Positions 33,965-44,926 are shown, numbered from the stretch's first letter. The stretch is DNA of 64,000 nt from Odontesthes bonariensis (GCF_027942865.1 NC_134522.1:30429349-30493348); one strand, 5' to 3'. Numbers and translations: made by a program. The notes: generated by a model from the letters alone, not told the origin.

Positions 33965-34118
33965 GTTCGGTGCCATCTGTTGGTTTCCTTAGCTAGGAAA
34001 TAGTTTTTGAATTGCTCTGTATGAATGAATTGGATTCATTCTGAATTGAATGATTTCCAATTGGCCTGAATTGGACTTTATTACTGAAGTGCCCTGAGAT
34101 GACATTTGTTGTAATTGT
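33965..34118 (+). repeat. L2-type LINE 3' UTR fragment, copy B
   Basis: A longer version of the fragment in copies A and C, reaching upstream to CTGTTGGTTTCCTTAGCTAG. It matches the complement of the 3' UTR of the L2 at 35166-36411. Confidence 0.65.
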
Positions 34119-34720
34119 AATAGTTTATTTTGGCAACATTTTAAAACAAACTGACATTATTCTGTCTTGGGAAACACTGCTGGTGGAAAACATGATGCTG
34201 GCTGCTGAAAAACTGGCAGAAGTGGACCTTCCAACGTGACAGTGACAGGAAGTAATCAGCTGAAGTCGTCCAGAGATTAACAGAGAACACAAATCAACAT
34301 TCTGGAATCCGAACTTCACTTCCATCCAGAATCTGTGGTTGGAACCACAGACCAGAAGAGACAGAACAGAAGCCTTCACAAAGCTGTGATGTCATCACTG
34401 TAGTGACATCACAATCGATGTCATCTCTGATCTTGTTTGACATCACAAAGTTTATACAGGCCAGACATTTTCACTGCTTTTTCACAGTTGGTCAGGAGTT
34501 TATCTGAAGAAAAACGTCCAGTTTTTGAAGCATATTTGAAAGTCACAGCAAACGGTTTTCACATTGCCTAAAAAACACTTAATTATTATCTTAAATAATC
34601 ATTTTAACAAGCACTTAGAAACAACGCTTACTTACTATCTTAAAAAAAATTGATTTTAAATACTTACAAACAACAAGCAAAATGTTTGCTTTATTCTTTC
34701 ATCAGTTTTATGAAACATGT

Positions 34721-34763
34721 GGTGCTGTGGCTTAGTTGGTCAAAGTGCCTGTCTTGTAAACAG
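34721..34763 (+). pseudogene. tRNA-Thr 5' fragment
   Basis: GGTGCTGTGGCTTAGTTGGT through the anticodon loop CTTGTAA and part of its 3' stem, then a jump to CTTATTATCAG. That sequence follows AAACAG at 37404 after a complete tRNA-Thr, so a deletion between repeat units formed this fragment. Confidence 0.8.
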
Positions 34764-35165
34764 CTTATTATCAGCTTTCTACTAAATCCTTTTCATTGGT
34801 CCACTTAATGAAAGTGCGTATAAATAGCACACAGCTTTTAAAGTCTCATTTATGCCTTTTTTATACTTTCAGAGTAATTTTCCTCCGTTCACATAACAAG
34901 TCAAATGGTTTGGGTACAGTACGGTGGAAGTTCTCCTCCTGTCACACTACATAACATCAAAATGAACATACAAACCGTGAAATAGTCAGAGTTAGAGTAA
35001 AAGCTGAGGGCAGGACGTCATTTCCTTGAAATATGTAGCGGAAAATAATACGCAGAAGCATAAAAAAGCCTTGTAAAAACACAGTAAATGACTTGGCGTG
35101 TAATAAGTACACCGCTTCATGAGATCTGGCTGTAACTGGTGAAAGTGACTTCCACATGAACACCA
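34764..35165 (+). repeat. Tandem block, left copy (pairs with 41373-41735)
   Basis: Nearly identical to the DNA around 41373-41735 and to the left flank of the 3.9-kb element at 37400-37463. It supplies the empty site CCACTTAATGAAAG (about 34803) for that element. The right copy supplies the empty site for the L2 at 35166. Confidence 0.85.
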
Positions 35166-36411
35166 ATTCAATTCAATTCATTTTTATTTATATAGCGCCA
35201 AAAACAACAAATGTCATCTCAAGGCACTTATATAGTAAGTCCAATTCAAGCCAATTGGAATTCAATTAATTAATAATAATCATAATTCATAAAATAATCC
35301 AATTCGTTCATATAGAGCCAATTCAAAAACAATTTCCTAGCTAAGAAAACCAACAGATTGCACTGAAAACTTTTTGTTTTTCGGTCCAATCTCCCGGCCT
35401 GAGCGGCGTGCCTGAGGCGACTGTGGAGAGAAACGACTCCCTTTTAACAGGAAGAAACCTCTGGCAGAACCAGACTCAGGAAGGGTGGCCATCCGCCTCG
35501 ACCAGCTGGGGTTTGAGAAGACAGAAAGGGGGGGAGGGCCGCAGCGGCGGCGGCACTGTAACACCATTCAAAGGATATCTGTTGGAACAGGGAAACACGA
35601 GTTAATGACCACAATAATATCACATATACATAAAGAGAGTAAAGTGAGGAAAGGTGTGTCAGATGAGGCCCCCCAGCAGTCTAGGCCTATAGCAGCTTAA
35701 CTATGGGATGTTTCAGGATCACCTGAGCCATCCCTAACTATAAGCTTTATCAAAAAGGAAAGTTTTAAGCTTGGTCTTAAAAGTGGAAAGGGTGTCTGCT
35801 TCCCGGACATTTACTGGCAGCTTATTCCACAAGAGAGGGGCCTGATAACTGAAGGCTCTGCCTCCCATTCTACTTTTAGAAACTCTGGGAACCTCAAGTA
35901 AACCTGCAGTTTGGGAACGAAGTGCTCTGTTAGGAAAATATCTTACAATGAGATCTTTAAGATATGATGGAGCTCGGTCATTAAGAGCTTTATATGTAAG
36001 GAGAAGAATCTTAAATTCTATTCTGAATTTAACAGGGAGCCAATGAAGAGAAGCTAAAACTGGAGAAATATGATCTCTCCTGTTAGTTCTCATCAGAACT
36101 CTGGCTGCAGCATTTTGGATCAACTGAAGGCTTTTCAGAGAATATGTGGGACAGCCCAATAATAAAGAATTACAGTAGTCCAATCTTGAAGTAACAAATG
36201 CATGAATTAGTTTTTCTGCATCACTCTGAGACAGGATGTTCCTGATTTTAACAATATTACGAAGGTGAAAGAAGGCAGTCCTAGAAACCTGTTTTATATG
36301 CGAGTCAAATGATAAGTTCTGGTCAAAAATAACTCCAAGGTTCCTCACTGTAGAACTAGAAGCCAAGGAAATACCATCTAGAGTAACTATATAGCTAGAC
36401 AATTTCTTCAG
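35166..36411 (-). mobile_element. 5'-truncated L2-type LINE (1.25 kb)
   Basis: Its 3' end is at the left with an (AATTC)n-type tail, and the target duplication is ACCA (35162-35165 and 36412-36415). The empty site is visible at about 41733. A frame from 36411 to 35734 encodes the reverse-transcriptase C-terminus (DAEKLIHAFVTSRLDYCNSL, LHWLPVKFRIEFKI, a final DTLSTFKTKLKTFLFDKAYS). Endonuclease and catalytic YADD are missing. Confidence 0.9.
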
Positions 36412-36589
36412 ACCAGGGTCTGAGTTGAAAACCCAACAATATCTGCAAAATATGATGAAGTTTTGAACCAATTGGAGGCACTTCTACTCATGGCTTTAAC
36501 TATTCTTGAGGTACAGAATCACAAAAAACATTTTCTGAGGTGGATCCAGGTCCTGCTCTTTATTCTTTCATCAGTTTTGGGAACCATGT

Positions 36590-36663
36590 GGTGCTGTGGC
36601 TTATTTGGTCAAAGTGCCTCTCCAGTAAACAGGAGATCCTGGGTTCAAATCCCAGCAGTGTCA
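36590..36663 (+). pseudogene. tRNA-Thr relic with AGT in the anticodon place
   Basis: 74 nt and clearly homologous to the tRNA-Thr at 36968. The anticodon stem has a C-C mismatch, the loop reads CCAGTAA, and the acceptor 3' strand is CAGTGTC with wobble pairs. Probably not functional. Confidence 0.75.
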
Positions 36664-36967
36664 CAAGATGTTATTATGTACGTCAACATGGTGCCCTAAC
36701 TGTTTACAGCAGTGCTTCAGGAGTGCTGGACTTCCAAAGCAGTCTGCACTTGGAAGCACTTCATCTCATGGCTTTAACTATTCTTGAGGTACAGAAGATG
36801 GAACTGGGACTTAATCCAATGTTTTCACATATAGAGATAATTTGAATAACATCAAGCCCTGATTTATGCAAAGATCACATGAATATTGGAAATAAGTCAC
36901 AAAAACCACTTCCTGAGGTGAATCCAGTTCCTGCTCTTTATTCTTTCATCAGTTTTATGAACCATGT

Positions 36968-37041
36968 GGTGCTGTGGCTTAGTTGGTCAAAGTGCCTGTC
37001 TTGTAAACAGGAGATCCTGGGTTCAAATCCCAGCAGTGCCT
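36968..37041 (+). tRNA. tRNA-Thr (UGU), gene 1
   Basis: 74 nt. Acceptor GGTGCTG/CAGTGCC, D arm GGCTTAGTTGGTCAAAG, anticodon stem-loop CCTGT-CTTGTAA-ACAGG, T arm CTGGG-TTCAAAT-CCCAG. All stems pair. It lies in a tandem unit shared with the next gene and several relics. Confidence 0.93.
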
Positions 37042-37303
37042 GTGAGCCTTCAGAGCTAGCTATGTTTTAGCATGAGAAACTGGTAGTTAACAGGGTTCTA
37101 CCGAATGCTTTGCATTGTTGGATTTCATCAAATGATGGACCTTTCTATGAGCATCATGGTAATTATGAGTCTGTTCATTGGTCAGACTTGATAAAAAAAT
37201 TTTTTAGAAGTCACAGTTAGTTTTGGGAGAGTCTCAGGACCTTGTTTCCTGAAATGGATCCAGTTCCTGCTCTTTATTCATTCATCAGTTTTGTGAACCA
37301 TGT

Positions 37304-37377
37304 GGCGCTGTGGCTTAGTTGGTCAAAGTGCCTGCCTTGTAAACAGGAGATCCTGGGTTCAAATCCCAGCAGTGCCT
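37304..37377 (+). tRNA. tRNA-Thr (UGU), gene 2
   Basis: 74 nt. Acceptor GGCGCTG/CAGTGCC, anticodon TGT. The loop-closing pair of the anticodon stem is C-A instead of T-A; everything else pairs. The upstream DNA (CCAGTTCCTGCTCTTTATTC) repeats that of gene 1. Confidence 0.9.
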
Positions 37378-37463
37378 GTGGTACTTCAGAGCAAGCTATA
37401 ACTTAGCACATGAAACAGCTTATTATCAGTTTTATACTAAATCATTTTCACTGGTCCACTTAA

Positions 37464-40400
37464 AGCTGTCGTCGGCAACTTTTTTTTAGTTATATTAGCT
37501 TGAACTGTCATGGGATTCTGGAAGTAGAATATTAAATAGGCTGTTTAGGAAAAATCCCGAATTCTGTAGCTCCCTCTGAAGCCTGTAATAGTGCCTGCAA
37601 AAATCAAGCGCTCCCGGCTGTTTTTAACCAATCACGTTGGGTTTATTATGGGTGCCAATGCCAAAGGCATAGGCAAACATCTTACTATTGTGCCAGACTC
37701 TTGTTATTCCGTTTCCGCCCTAAAGTTCGGCGACTATCTAGTCTGGCAGCGATGGTCCGACCGACATAAAAAGCGCACCGTTAGGTGCGCATTGATCGGG
37801 AATAGTGTGCAATGACTTTTCTCTCTCATTAGTCAAAAGGAATTCCGGAAAAATGGGAAAACGTCGGAAACGAGCTTGAAAAGGGCATTTTTAGAGGCCT
37901 TATAACTCAGCCATACAGCATCGTACAGACCTCATTCAAAGTTTCTAAGTGACACGAGACTCTCGGCTATAACTGAATCGAAGGGTTTGAATATATTCAA
38001 TACGGCTTTGACACAACGGCAGTTTACGTTTGAGGGTGCCAAAATCTCAGATCTGGCGTCTCTTGCACTCAAGCCCTCACTCTACAAATCATTAATCACG
38101 GATTCGTCAAACAAAACTCTCTCATGTCTGAAATATCTGGCCGATCTGGACAAATTTTATCACAAAACGTAGGTATTTTTGTCCTTTTTCACACAATGTC
38201 ACACTCATTGACCTCTCCCACACAGATTTATCACAAATTGCCTCTGAGCGCAAAGTTCCGTCCCTCAATCCCATTATAAATGGCTAAAATCCTAAAATCA
38301 GTGTTTAAATGTGATTTTAAAACTGCCATTTAAAACGAGCCCGAGGGGGTAGCCGAATGAAAATCATACCACTGGATTCGGCCGTCCCTTGTGGCGCTCA
38401 CGGTACAGAAATGATACGGATTCGAGCTTTACTTTTCGAGCTGTGACCGTTTGTTTGAGAAAGTAGCCGGAAATCAAAAATGCTCCATTTTAAGCAGGTC
38501 ATAGTGTCTGTCATTTGCAGCAGCTGTCAGTTACAGCCTGTGCGCATGCTAACGAGCGGTCTCCTAGCAACAAGCTTAACAGCCTGCTCAGGGCTGAGAC
38601 AGACTGCTTAGGAAGAAAAGGCCAAGATGGAGCCTTTCAGGAGCCATATTGTGCCTTCCAGTTGCCTTATCCAAGTATCCAAGTAAATGCATTGAAAAGC
38701 ACTTAACATTAAGCACTTAAGCTTATTTAAAATGACATAAAAACTGTTTTTTACACCAGACCTTGATAGAAATGACATAAATGTGTCCCCCATTTAGGGG
38801 CTTGCACAAGCGCAAAATTGAATTGGAAAATCGATTGTAAAGCACAAAATGAGCCTAAAATGCAAAAAAAAAATGCCGTTTTGGAGGCCTCATAACTCAG
38901 CCATACAAATTCACAGAGACCTCATTCAAAGTTTATATGTGACAGGAGGCTCTCAACTTTCTTCAGAAGACCTGTCTTAGGAATTTTGGAAGGAAAAATC
39001 GATTGAAAAGCACTTAACGAGCCAAATATGCCAAAAAATGCCGTTTTGGAGGCCTCATAACTCAACCATACGATATCACAGAGACCTCATTCAAAGTTTA
39101 TATGTGACAGGAGACTCTCGACTTACACTGAACTAAAGTCTGTTTTCCCACTGGTTTCATCTCTTTCTAGTGGTTCTGCCTGCCTCCTGCCTGTATTTAT
39201 GCTCATTTGCATCTGTTTTCCCACTGGTTTCATCTCTTTCTGGTGGTTCTGTGTGCCTCCTGCATGTATTTATGCTCATTTGCATCTGTTTTCTCACTGG
39301 TTTCATCTCATTCTAGTGGTTCTGTGTGCCTCCTGCATGTATTTATGCTCATTTACATCTGTTTTCCCACTGGTTTAATCTCTTTCTGGTGGTTCTGTGT
39401 GCCCCTTGCATGTATTGATGCTCATTTGCATCCGTTTTCCCACTGGTTTCATCTCTTTCTGGTGGTTCTGTATGCCCCCTGCATGTATTTATGCTCATTT
39501 GCATCTGTTTTCCCACTGGTTTCATCTCTTTCTAGTGGTTCTGTGTGCCTCCTGCATGTATTTATGCTCATTTGCATCTGTTTTCCCACTGGTTTCATCT
39601 CTTTCTGTTGGTTCTGTGTGCCTCCTGCATGTATTTATGCTCATTTGCATCTGTTTTCCCACTGGTTTCATCTCTTTCTGGTGGTTCTGTGTGCCTCCTG
39701 CATGTATTTATGCTCATTTGCATCTGTTTTCCCACTGGTTTCATCTCTTTCTGGTGGTTCTGTGTGCCTCCTGCATGTATTTATGCTCATTTGCATCTGT
39801 TTTCTCACTGGTTTCATCTCATTCTAGTGGTTCTGTGTGCCTCCTGCATGTAGTTATGCTCATTTGCATCTGTTTTCCCACTGGTTTCATCTTTTTCTAT
39901 TGGTTCTGTGTGCCTCCTGCATGTATTTATGCTCATTTGCATCTGTTTTCCCACTGGTTTCATCTCTTTCTGGTGGTTCTGTGTGCCTCCTGCATGTATT
40001 TATGCTCATTTGCATCTGTTTTCACACAGGTTTCATCTCTTTCTGGTGGTTTTGTTTGCCTCCTGCATGTATTTATGCTCATTTGCATCTGTTTTCCCAC
40101 TGGTTTCATCTCTTTTTAGTGGTTCTGCCTGCCTCCTGCATGTATTTATGCTCATTTGCATCTGTTTTCCCACTGGTTTCATCTCTTTCTGGTGGTTCTG
40201 TGTGCCTCCTGCATGTATTTATGCTCATTTGCATCTGTTTTCTCACTGGTTTCATCTCTTTCTAGTGGTTCTGTGTGCCTCCTGCATGTATTTATGCTCA
40301 TTTGCATCTGTTTTCCCATTGGTTTCATCTCTTTCTGTTGGTTCTGTGTGCCTCCTGCATGTATTTATGCTCATTTGCATCTGTTTTCCCACTGGTTTCA

Positions 40401-41372
40401 TCTCTTTCAAGTGGTTCTGCCTGCCTCCTGCATGTATTTATGCTCATTTGCATCTGTTTTCCCACTGGTTTCATCTCTTTTTAGTGGTTCTGCTTGCCTC
40501 CTGCATGTATTTATGCTCATTTGCATCTGTTTTCCCACTGGTTTCATCTCTTTCTGGTGGTTCTGTGTGCCTCCTGCATGTATTTATGCTCATTTGCATC
40601 TGTTTTCCCACTGGTTTCATCTCTTTCTAGTGGTTCTGTGTGCCTCCTGCATGTATTTATGCTCATTTGCATCTGTTTTTTCACTGGTTTCATCTCTTTC
40701 TAGTGGTTTTGTGTGTCTCCTGCATGTATCTGTCCTCATTTACATCTGTTTTCCCACTGGTTTCATCTCTTTCTGGTGGTTTTGTGTGCCTCCTGCATGT
40801 ATTTATGCTCATTTACATCCGTTTTCCTACTGGTTTCATCTCTTTCTGGTGGTTCTGTGTGCCTCCTGCATGTATTTATGCTCATTTGCATCTGTTTTCC
40901 CACTGGTTTCATCTCTTTCTAGTGGTTCTGTGTGCCTCCTGCATGTATTTATGCTCATTTGCATCTGTTTTCCCACTGGTTTCATCTCTTTCTGGTGGTT
41001 CTGTGTGCCTCTTTTGGAGTTGCCATAACTCAGCCATCCGACATCGCAGAGACCTCATTCAAAGTTTATATGTGACAGGAGACTCTCGACTTTAACATAA
41101 CTAAAATATTTTTTTATTGGACGGGCAGTAGATTGGCACCCATCCAAAATTTCTTCAGAAATTTTCTAGTTATTTATCTATTATCTGAGCAGAACAGTCA
41201 CCAACCACATCTTCCATGCTGAGCGTAAGTCTGCCCACAGTTTGTGTGCGGGCACACTGGTGTGAACTCACGTGCACAACCTTGTCCACAGAGGGGGAGG
41301 GACCTGAAAGTTTTATCAGTTCACATTTTCCGACTTTAGACTCGGAATTTTGACAACCTGCCAACGGCAGCT
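37464..41372. mobile_element. 3.9-kb TTAA-flanked inverted-repeat element with internal minisatellite
   Basis: TTAA lies on both sides (37460-37463 and 41373-41376), and the empty site CCACTTAATGAAAG exists at about 34803. The ends are imperfect inverted repeats (AGCTGTCGTCGGCA against the complement AGCTGCCGTTGGCA). This fits a piggyBac-like non-autonomous element. No transposase frame is visible. Inside are four copies of a block containing TAACTCAGCCATAC...AGAGACCTCATTCAAAG (near 37900, 38890, 39060, 41025) and a 1.9-kb array of 73-bp units. TA as target (Tc1-like) is a possible alternative reading. Confidence 0.78.
39137..41012 (+). repeat. 73-bp minisatellite, about 25.7 units
   Basis: The unit runs from CATCTGTTTTCCCACTGGTT through GGTTCTGTGTGCCTCCTGCA to TATTTATGCTCATTTG, 73 bases long (for example 39210 to 39283). 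Units differ at a few positions, such as CTAGTGG/CTGGTGG/CTGTTGG. Since 73 is not a multiple of three, all three forward frames stay open over long stretches. The resulting 140-290-codon frames are by-products of the repeat and not genes. Confidence 0.96.
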
Positions 41373-41909
41373 TTAATGAAAGTGCGTATAAATAGCACAC
41401 AGCTTTTAAAGTCTCATTTATGCCTTTTTTATACTTTCAGAGTGTAATTTTCCTCCGTTCACATAACATGTCAAATGGTTAGGGTACAGTATGGTGGAAG
41501 TTCTCCTCCTGTCACACTACATAACATCAAAATGAATGTACAAACCGTGAAATAGTCAGAGTTAGAGTAAAAGCTGAGGGCAGGACGTCATTTCCTTGAA
41601 TTATGTAGCGGAAAATAATACGCAAAAGCATAAAAAAGCCTTGTAAAAACACAGTAAATGACTTGGCGTGTAATAAGTACACCGCTTCATGAGATCTGGC
41701 TGTAACTGGTGAAAGTGACTTCCACATGAACACCAGGGTCTGAGTTGAAAACCCAACAATATCTGCAAAATATGATGAAGTTTTGAACCAATTGGAGGCA
41801 CTTCTACTCATGGCTTTAACTATTCTTGAGGTACAGAATCACAAAAAACATTTTCTGAGGTGGATCCAGTTCCTGCTCTTTATTCTTTCATCAGTTTTAT
41901 GAACCATGT

Positions 41910-41983
41910 GGCGCTGTCGCACATTTGGTCAAAGTGCCTGTCTAGTAAACAGGAGATCCTGGCTTCAAATCCCAGCAGTGCCT
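41910..41983 (+). pseudogene. tRNA-Thr relic
   Basis: Homologous to the tRNA-Thr genes, but the D arm is damaged (GTCGCACATTTGG), the anticodon loop reads CTAGTAA and the T stem has a C-C mismatch. Confidence 0.8.
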
Positions 41984-42245
41984 GTGAGCCTTCAGAGCTA
42001 GCTATGTCTTAGCATGAGAAACTGGTAGTTAAAAGGGTTCTACCGAATGCTTTGCATTGTTGGTTTTCATCAAATGATGGACCTTTCTATGAGCATCATG
42101 GTTATTTTGAGTCTGTTCTTTGGTCAGACTTGATAAAAAAAAAATTTTGAAGTCATAGTTAGTTTTGGGAGAGTCTCAGGACCTTGTTTCCTGAAATGGA
42201 TCCAGTTCAGGATCTTTATTCATTCATCAGTTTTATGAACCATGT

Positions 42246-42283
42246 GGTCCTGTGGCTTAGTTGGTCAAAGTGCCTGTCTAGTG
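42246..42283 (+). pseudogene. tRNA-Thr 5' fragment at a breakpoint
   Basis: GGTCCTGTGGCTTAGTTGG to the anticodon loop (GTCTAGT), then an abrupt switch to unrelated DNA (GTAAAAATTGGC). It marks the right edge of the tRNA-Thr repeat cluster. Confidence 0.8.
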
Positions 42284-43366
42284 TAAAAATTGGCTTTGTT
42301 CTTAGACATTATGAATGAAATAGTGATCCAGGAGTACGGAGACAAAACAATTGGGAAAGCAAGGGCAGATTCACACGTACACATTGTTTTGGGCTGATCC
42401 AGAGAATATGACGAAGCATGTTGGACCTACTCATGTCCAATCATAATCGGTCGAGTGTGAGTCCAACCTGTGAGGCTATTAATACAAATGATACCCAGAA
42501 ATCGAGGTGCAGTCTGACGGACTTCCTGCGGGATATGATATGCTTTGACGTACTGGTGACCTCTCCTTCCAAGATTAGTTCCGGATCAGAATGCTGAACA
42601 GACGTTCAGCCAAGAGGAGAACTGAGCACCAAGCAGTGACAAGATTGGTCGAGAAGAGACTACACGACATCATAAAAAATTGTATTTGTTCATCTGTTGT
42701 ATTTCATGTAATCATTAAGCTGACTAAACATTTTGTGGGTATAAATCAACCAATCATTAGTATGATCATTGCCAGTGGGGTGACTCGGCTGTTTGGAGCA
42801 GGACCTTAGACTTTGAAAGGTAATGAGTTGGTCGGTCGCCAAGTGGAACTGGGGCCATAGGAGAATTTTTCCCGGTTCAGCCATCGGGTTCTCGCTCCTA
42901 TTCGCTGCAAACGGTGGACGAGCCTGCTGGTAATGTAATTGCATTATGCAATGTTTGAGTGTCATTAGGTTAGAAATTATGTAATAATTTTTGATAAATC
43001 AGTGTTGTGTGTTGTGATGGTACTTATGGGGGAGCAAGGCCTTGTGAACCACATAGAGTTTTAGGCCATTATGAACAAAGAGTCCACACAGAGGATGGGT
43101 TCGGGGCCACATACACACAATACATATAGCAAAATATTATTTTCTACATATAATCTATTAAGAAATGTGCTCAATTGCGGAGTTATTATCAGTTGAGTGA
43201 GGAAGGTTTTAAATTTACTAGAAAAGAGTCTCTATTTCTAGAATCTTGATCAATACTCCTGATATAGAAGGTTTTTCGCTAACGCATTAGAATTGTTTTC
43301 TACTATTTCCACATGCCTGTGCAATGAAGACTTGCTTGCTGCTGTAATTGCTACAGCAGCACCAAC
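42284..43366. other. Unassigned DNA between the tRNA-Thr cluster and the YqaJ-like exon
   Basis: Unique in this window. A TATAAAT at about 42740 and a C/G-richer stretch (42830-42930) give it an LTR-like look, but I cannot define LTR ends. No coding frame is convincing. Confidence 0.35.
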
Positions 43367-43681
43367 ATGGAGATGAATGAATATTGTAGTGGTTTGGAGC
43401 CGGCATATAGGGAAAGGTATTTGGCGTTAGTTGAGAAATACATTGGGCGTGACCCATACTTAATGAAAATGTCCGAATTTTCGCAAGACCGGAACGATTT
43501 GCCAAATATAGAGGCTGTGGACATAACGAGCTACCTGGTTCTTCAGACGTCTTACTACACCAAGCAACAGATGAAGGCCCACAAAAGTTTGGAGGCATAC
43601 AACTATTACCACAGCGGATGGATCAGCAAACTCGGAGTAAAACGTCTACAGAATGATTGTGTTTTGGCGTTCGCCTGGAGG
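43367..43681 (+). CDS. First exon of a YqaJ-like/uncharacterised fish multigene protein
   Basis: The frame begins MEMNEYCSGLEPAYRERYLA and continues with a DPYLM stretch, DITSYLVLQTSYYT, LEAYNYYHSGWI and DCVLAFAW. It ends at a consensus donor (TGGAGG|GTAAGT, 43682). This layout (GLEP..RERYL, DPY, then YxxSGWI) is what I know from the N-terminus of fish proteins carrying a SWIM-like Cys/His region and a YqaJ-type nuclease domain, often multicopy. The next exon is not seen before the microRNA array starts about 590 bp on, so the gene is either truncated or has an intron spanning the array. Confidence 0.5.
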
Positions 43682-44269
43682 GTAAGTTTGTTTTCTGTGT
43701 TGTTTATGGTGCATTATCCCAATGGAAAATGCAGTGTGAAGTGCAGGGCTGGGCAGTAAAGCAGAACTTAACATGTTGAATGCCGAGCTGTGAATGTTGG
43801 CACTCAAATAACAATCAAAAATGTTTATGTTTTAATAAAATGCTGAGATCCAAATATCCAAATGCTGACATTGTGTCTTTGTTAGCCTAATGCACAAGGC
43901 AGAGAGAGAGAGAGCGATTCTGTTGTCAAGAACTTGGGAGCTAATGTGCCCTGTTAGCACTTAAGCACTTCGTGGATACTACTGAAACGTGAAGATTGTG
44001 ACAAATTTGTTTTGTTTAGATCAACCACTCTTAGAGATCGCATGAAACACCGATGACAGTGTCTTAGCTCTGTGTTTTGGTAACCCAGCTTGATCGTCGG
44101 AGCCCAGTCCACTGACTCAGTAGCCAACAACGCGCTGGGGCAGCCTTCAAAACAAAGCCCAAACGTAGCCCATATTACATTACTGTTGATTGGCATTTAA
44201 CAACATAATACTTTACTGCACTACTACTAAACAGTTAGATTTCGCACATACCTTTGACGAAGTGGTCAC
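43682..44269. other. DNA between the YqaJ-like exon and the microRNA array
   Basis: Would be intron if the upstream exon is live. A GAGAGAGAGAGA run lies at about 43902. No hairpin or exon is recognised. A palindrome-like GTTAGCACTTAAGCACTT at 43953 resembles the microRNA seed but lacks a proper stem. Confidence 0.4.
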
Positions 44270-44281
44270 CGCTCAATCTCA

Positions 44282-44343
44282 GATCACTTCAAATGAGTCA
44301 CTCCTGATTCTTGTGCTCAAAAGTGCTTCTCTTTGGGGTTGTC
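44282..44343 (+). ncRNA. mir430: miR-430 hairpin delta, partial unit 0
   Basis: Class delta: the 3' arm AAAGTGCTTCTCTTTGGGGT (seed at 44321) pairs with a 5' arm of the ACCTCAAAGGAGTCACT type. It is the closest class to zebrafish miR-430c as I remember it. This copy has TTCAAATGAG in the 5' arm, which weakens the stem slightly. Confidence 0.85.
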
Positions 44344-44489
44344 TTGGTAGTGAAAATGTACAAGATCTGAACCTTTGACACAAACTGGATTACTTCTAGG
44401 GATGACATGTGATTTTCCAAGTCAAATAGAAGATCAATATTGTGGCCACGATTAGAATGATACTTATTTTCTATCGGAAGCGAGACTTT

Positions 44490-44568
44490 GTCATGATAAG
44501 TGCCCTAATAGAAACACTGAGCTGTTCCTCATTATAGTAAGTGCTTCTTGTTGGGATAGTTTCATGAC
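44490..44568 (+). ncRNA. mir430: miR-430 hairpin epsilon, unit 0
   Basis: Class epsilon: the stem base GTCATGA/TCATGAC encloses a 3' arm TAAGTGCTTCTTGTTGGG (seed at 44539). This copy has GGGATAG where the others have GGGGTAG. Confidence 0.87.
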
Positions 44569-44762
44569 CTACAGATCTTCCTCGTGAGCTGAACGGCAAG
44601 CTCACCGTTATCCACTTTTTTTTGAGAACATGGTAGAAAGTCCTGTTGAGTTTGGGTGTGATTCTGAACAGACTCCTTCAGCGATTGAAAACATTTCCTG
44701 GACTGTCTTCCAAAGAATAAGAAATGATCTCAAATAGTCGTGTGGATACCTCAGTAGGACAT

Positions 44763-44826
44763 GCACTTCAACTTTATGCACATTCTTTGGCGAAAATGGT
44801 GGAAAGTGCTTTGAAGTTGGGGTGTG
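44763..44826 (+). ncRNA. mir430: miR-430-like hairpin zeta, unit 0 copy 1
   Basis: Class zeta, carried by the ~164-bp sub-repeat. 5' arm GCACTTCAACTTTATGCAC and 3' arm AAAGTGCTTTGAAGTTGGGG pair almost throughout with one small bulge, around a loop of about 14 bases (CTTTGGCGAAAATGG). Confidence 0.85.
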
Positions 44827-44926
44827 ATTCTTAACTGACTGCTTCAAATATTGGACAAGATTCCAGGACTGTCAACCAAATAGTAGGAAACTCTTGAAAA
44901 TTCATGTGGATTCCTCAGTAGGACAT

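Larger units (their letters stand above)
31292..34632 (+). repeat. Segmental duplication, copy B (deleted)
   Basis: Matches copies A and C from AGTTTGGTGGATT to the GCACTTAGAAACAACGCTTAC block. It lacks the 401-bp MITE. It has lost the DNA between mid tRNA-Lys and the block matching 7568 (junction AAAAGTC|CCACAG at 32750), and the tRNA-Gln region (junction near 33266). It has about 200 bases near 33740-33960 that A and C lack. Confidence 0.9.

Noticed and set aside
39207-41095. Several long forward open frames (140-290 codons) with repeating His/Phe/Cys-rich text
   Set aside because: They are the three frames of one 73-bp minisatellite. They overlap each other, have no unique sequence and no promoter, and reflect the period of the repeat.
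42284-43300. An LTR or solo LTR in this stretch
   Set aside because: There is a TATAAAT and a GC-richer part, but I could not find matching TG/CA ends with a target duplication, so it is left unassigned.
43940-43975. GTTAGCACTTAAGCACTTCG as a minus-strand miR-430 seed pair
   Set aside because: The AAGTGCT sequences occur without the GGGG tail or a hairpin partner, so chance is more likely.
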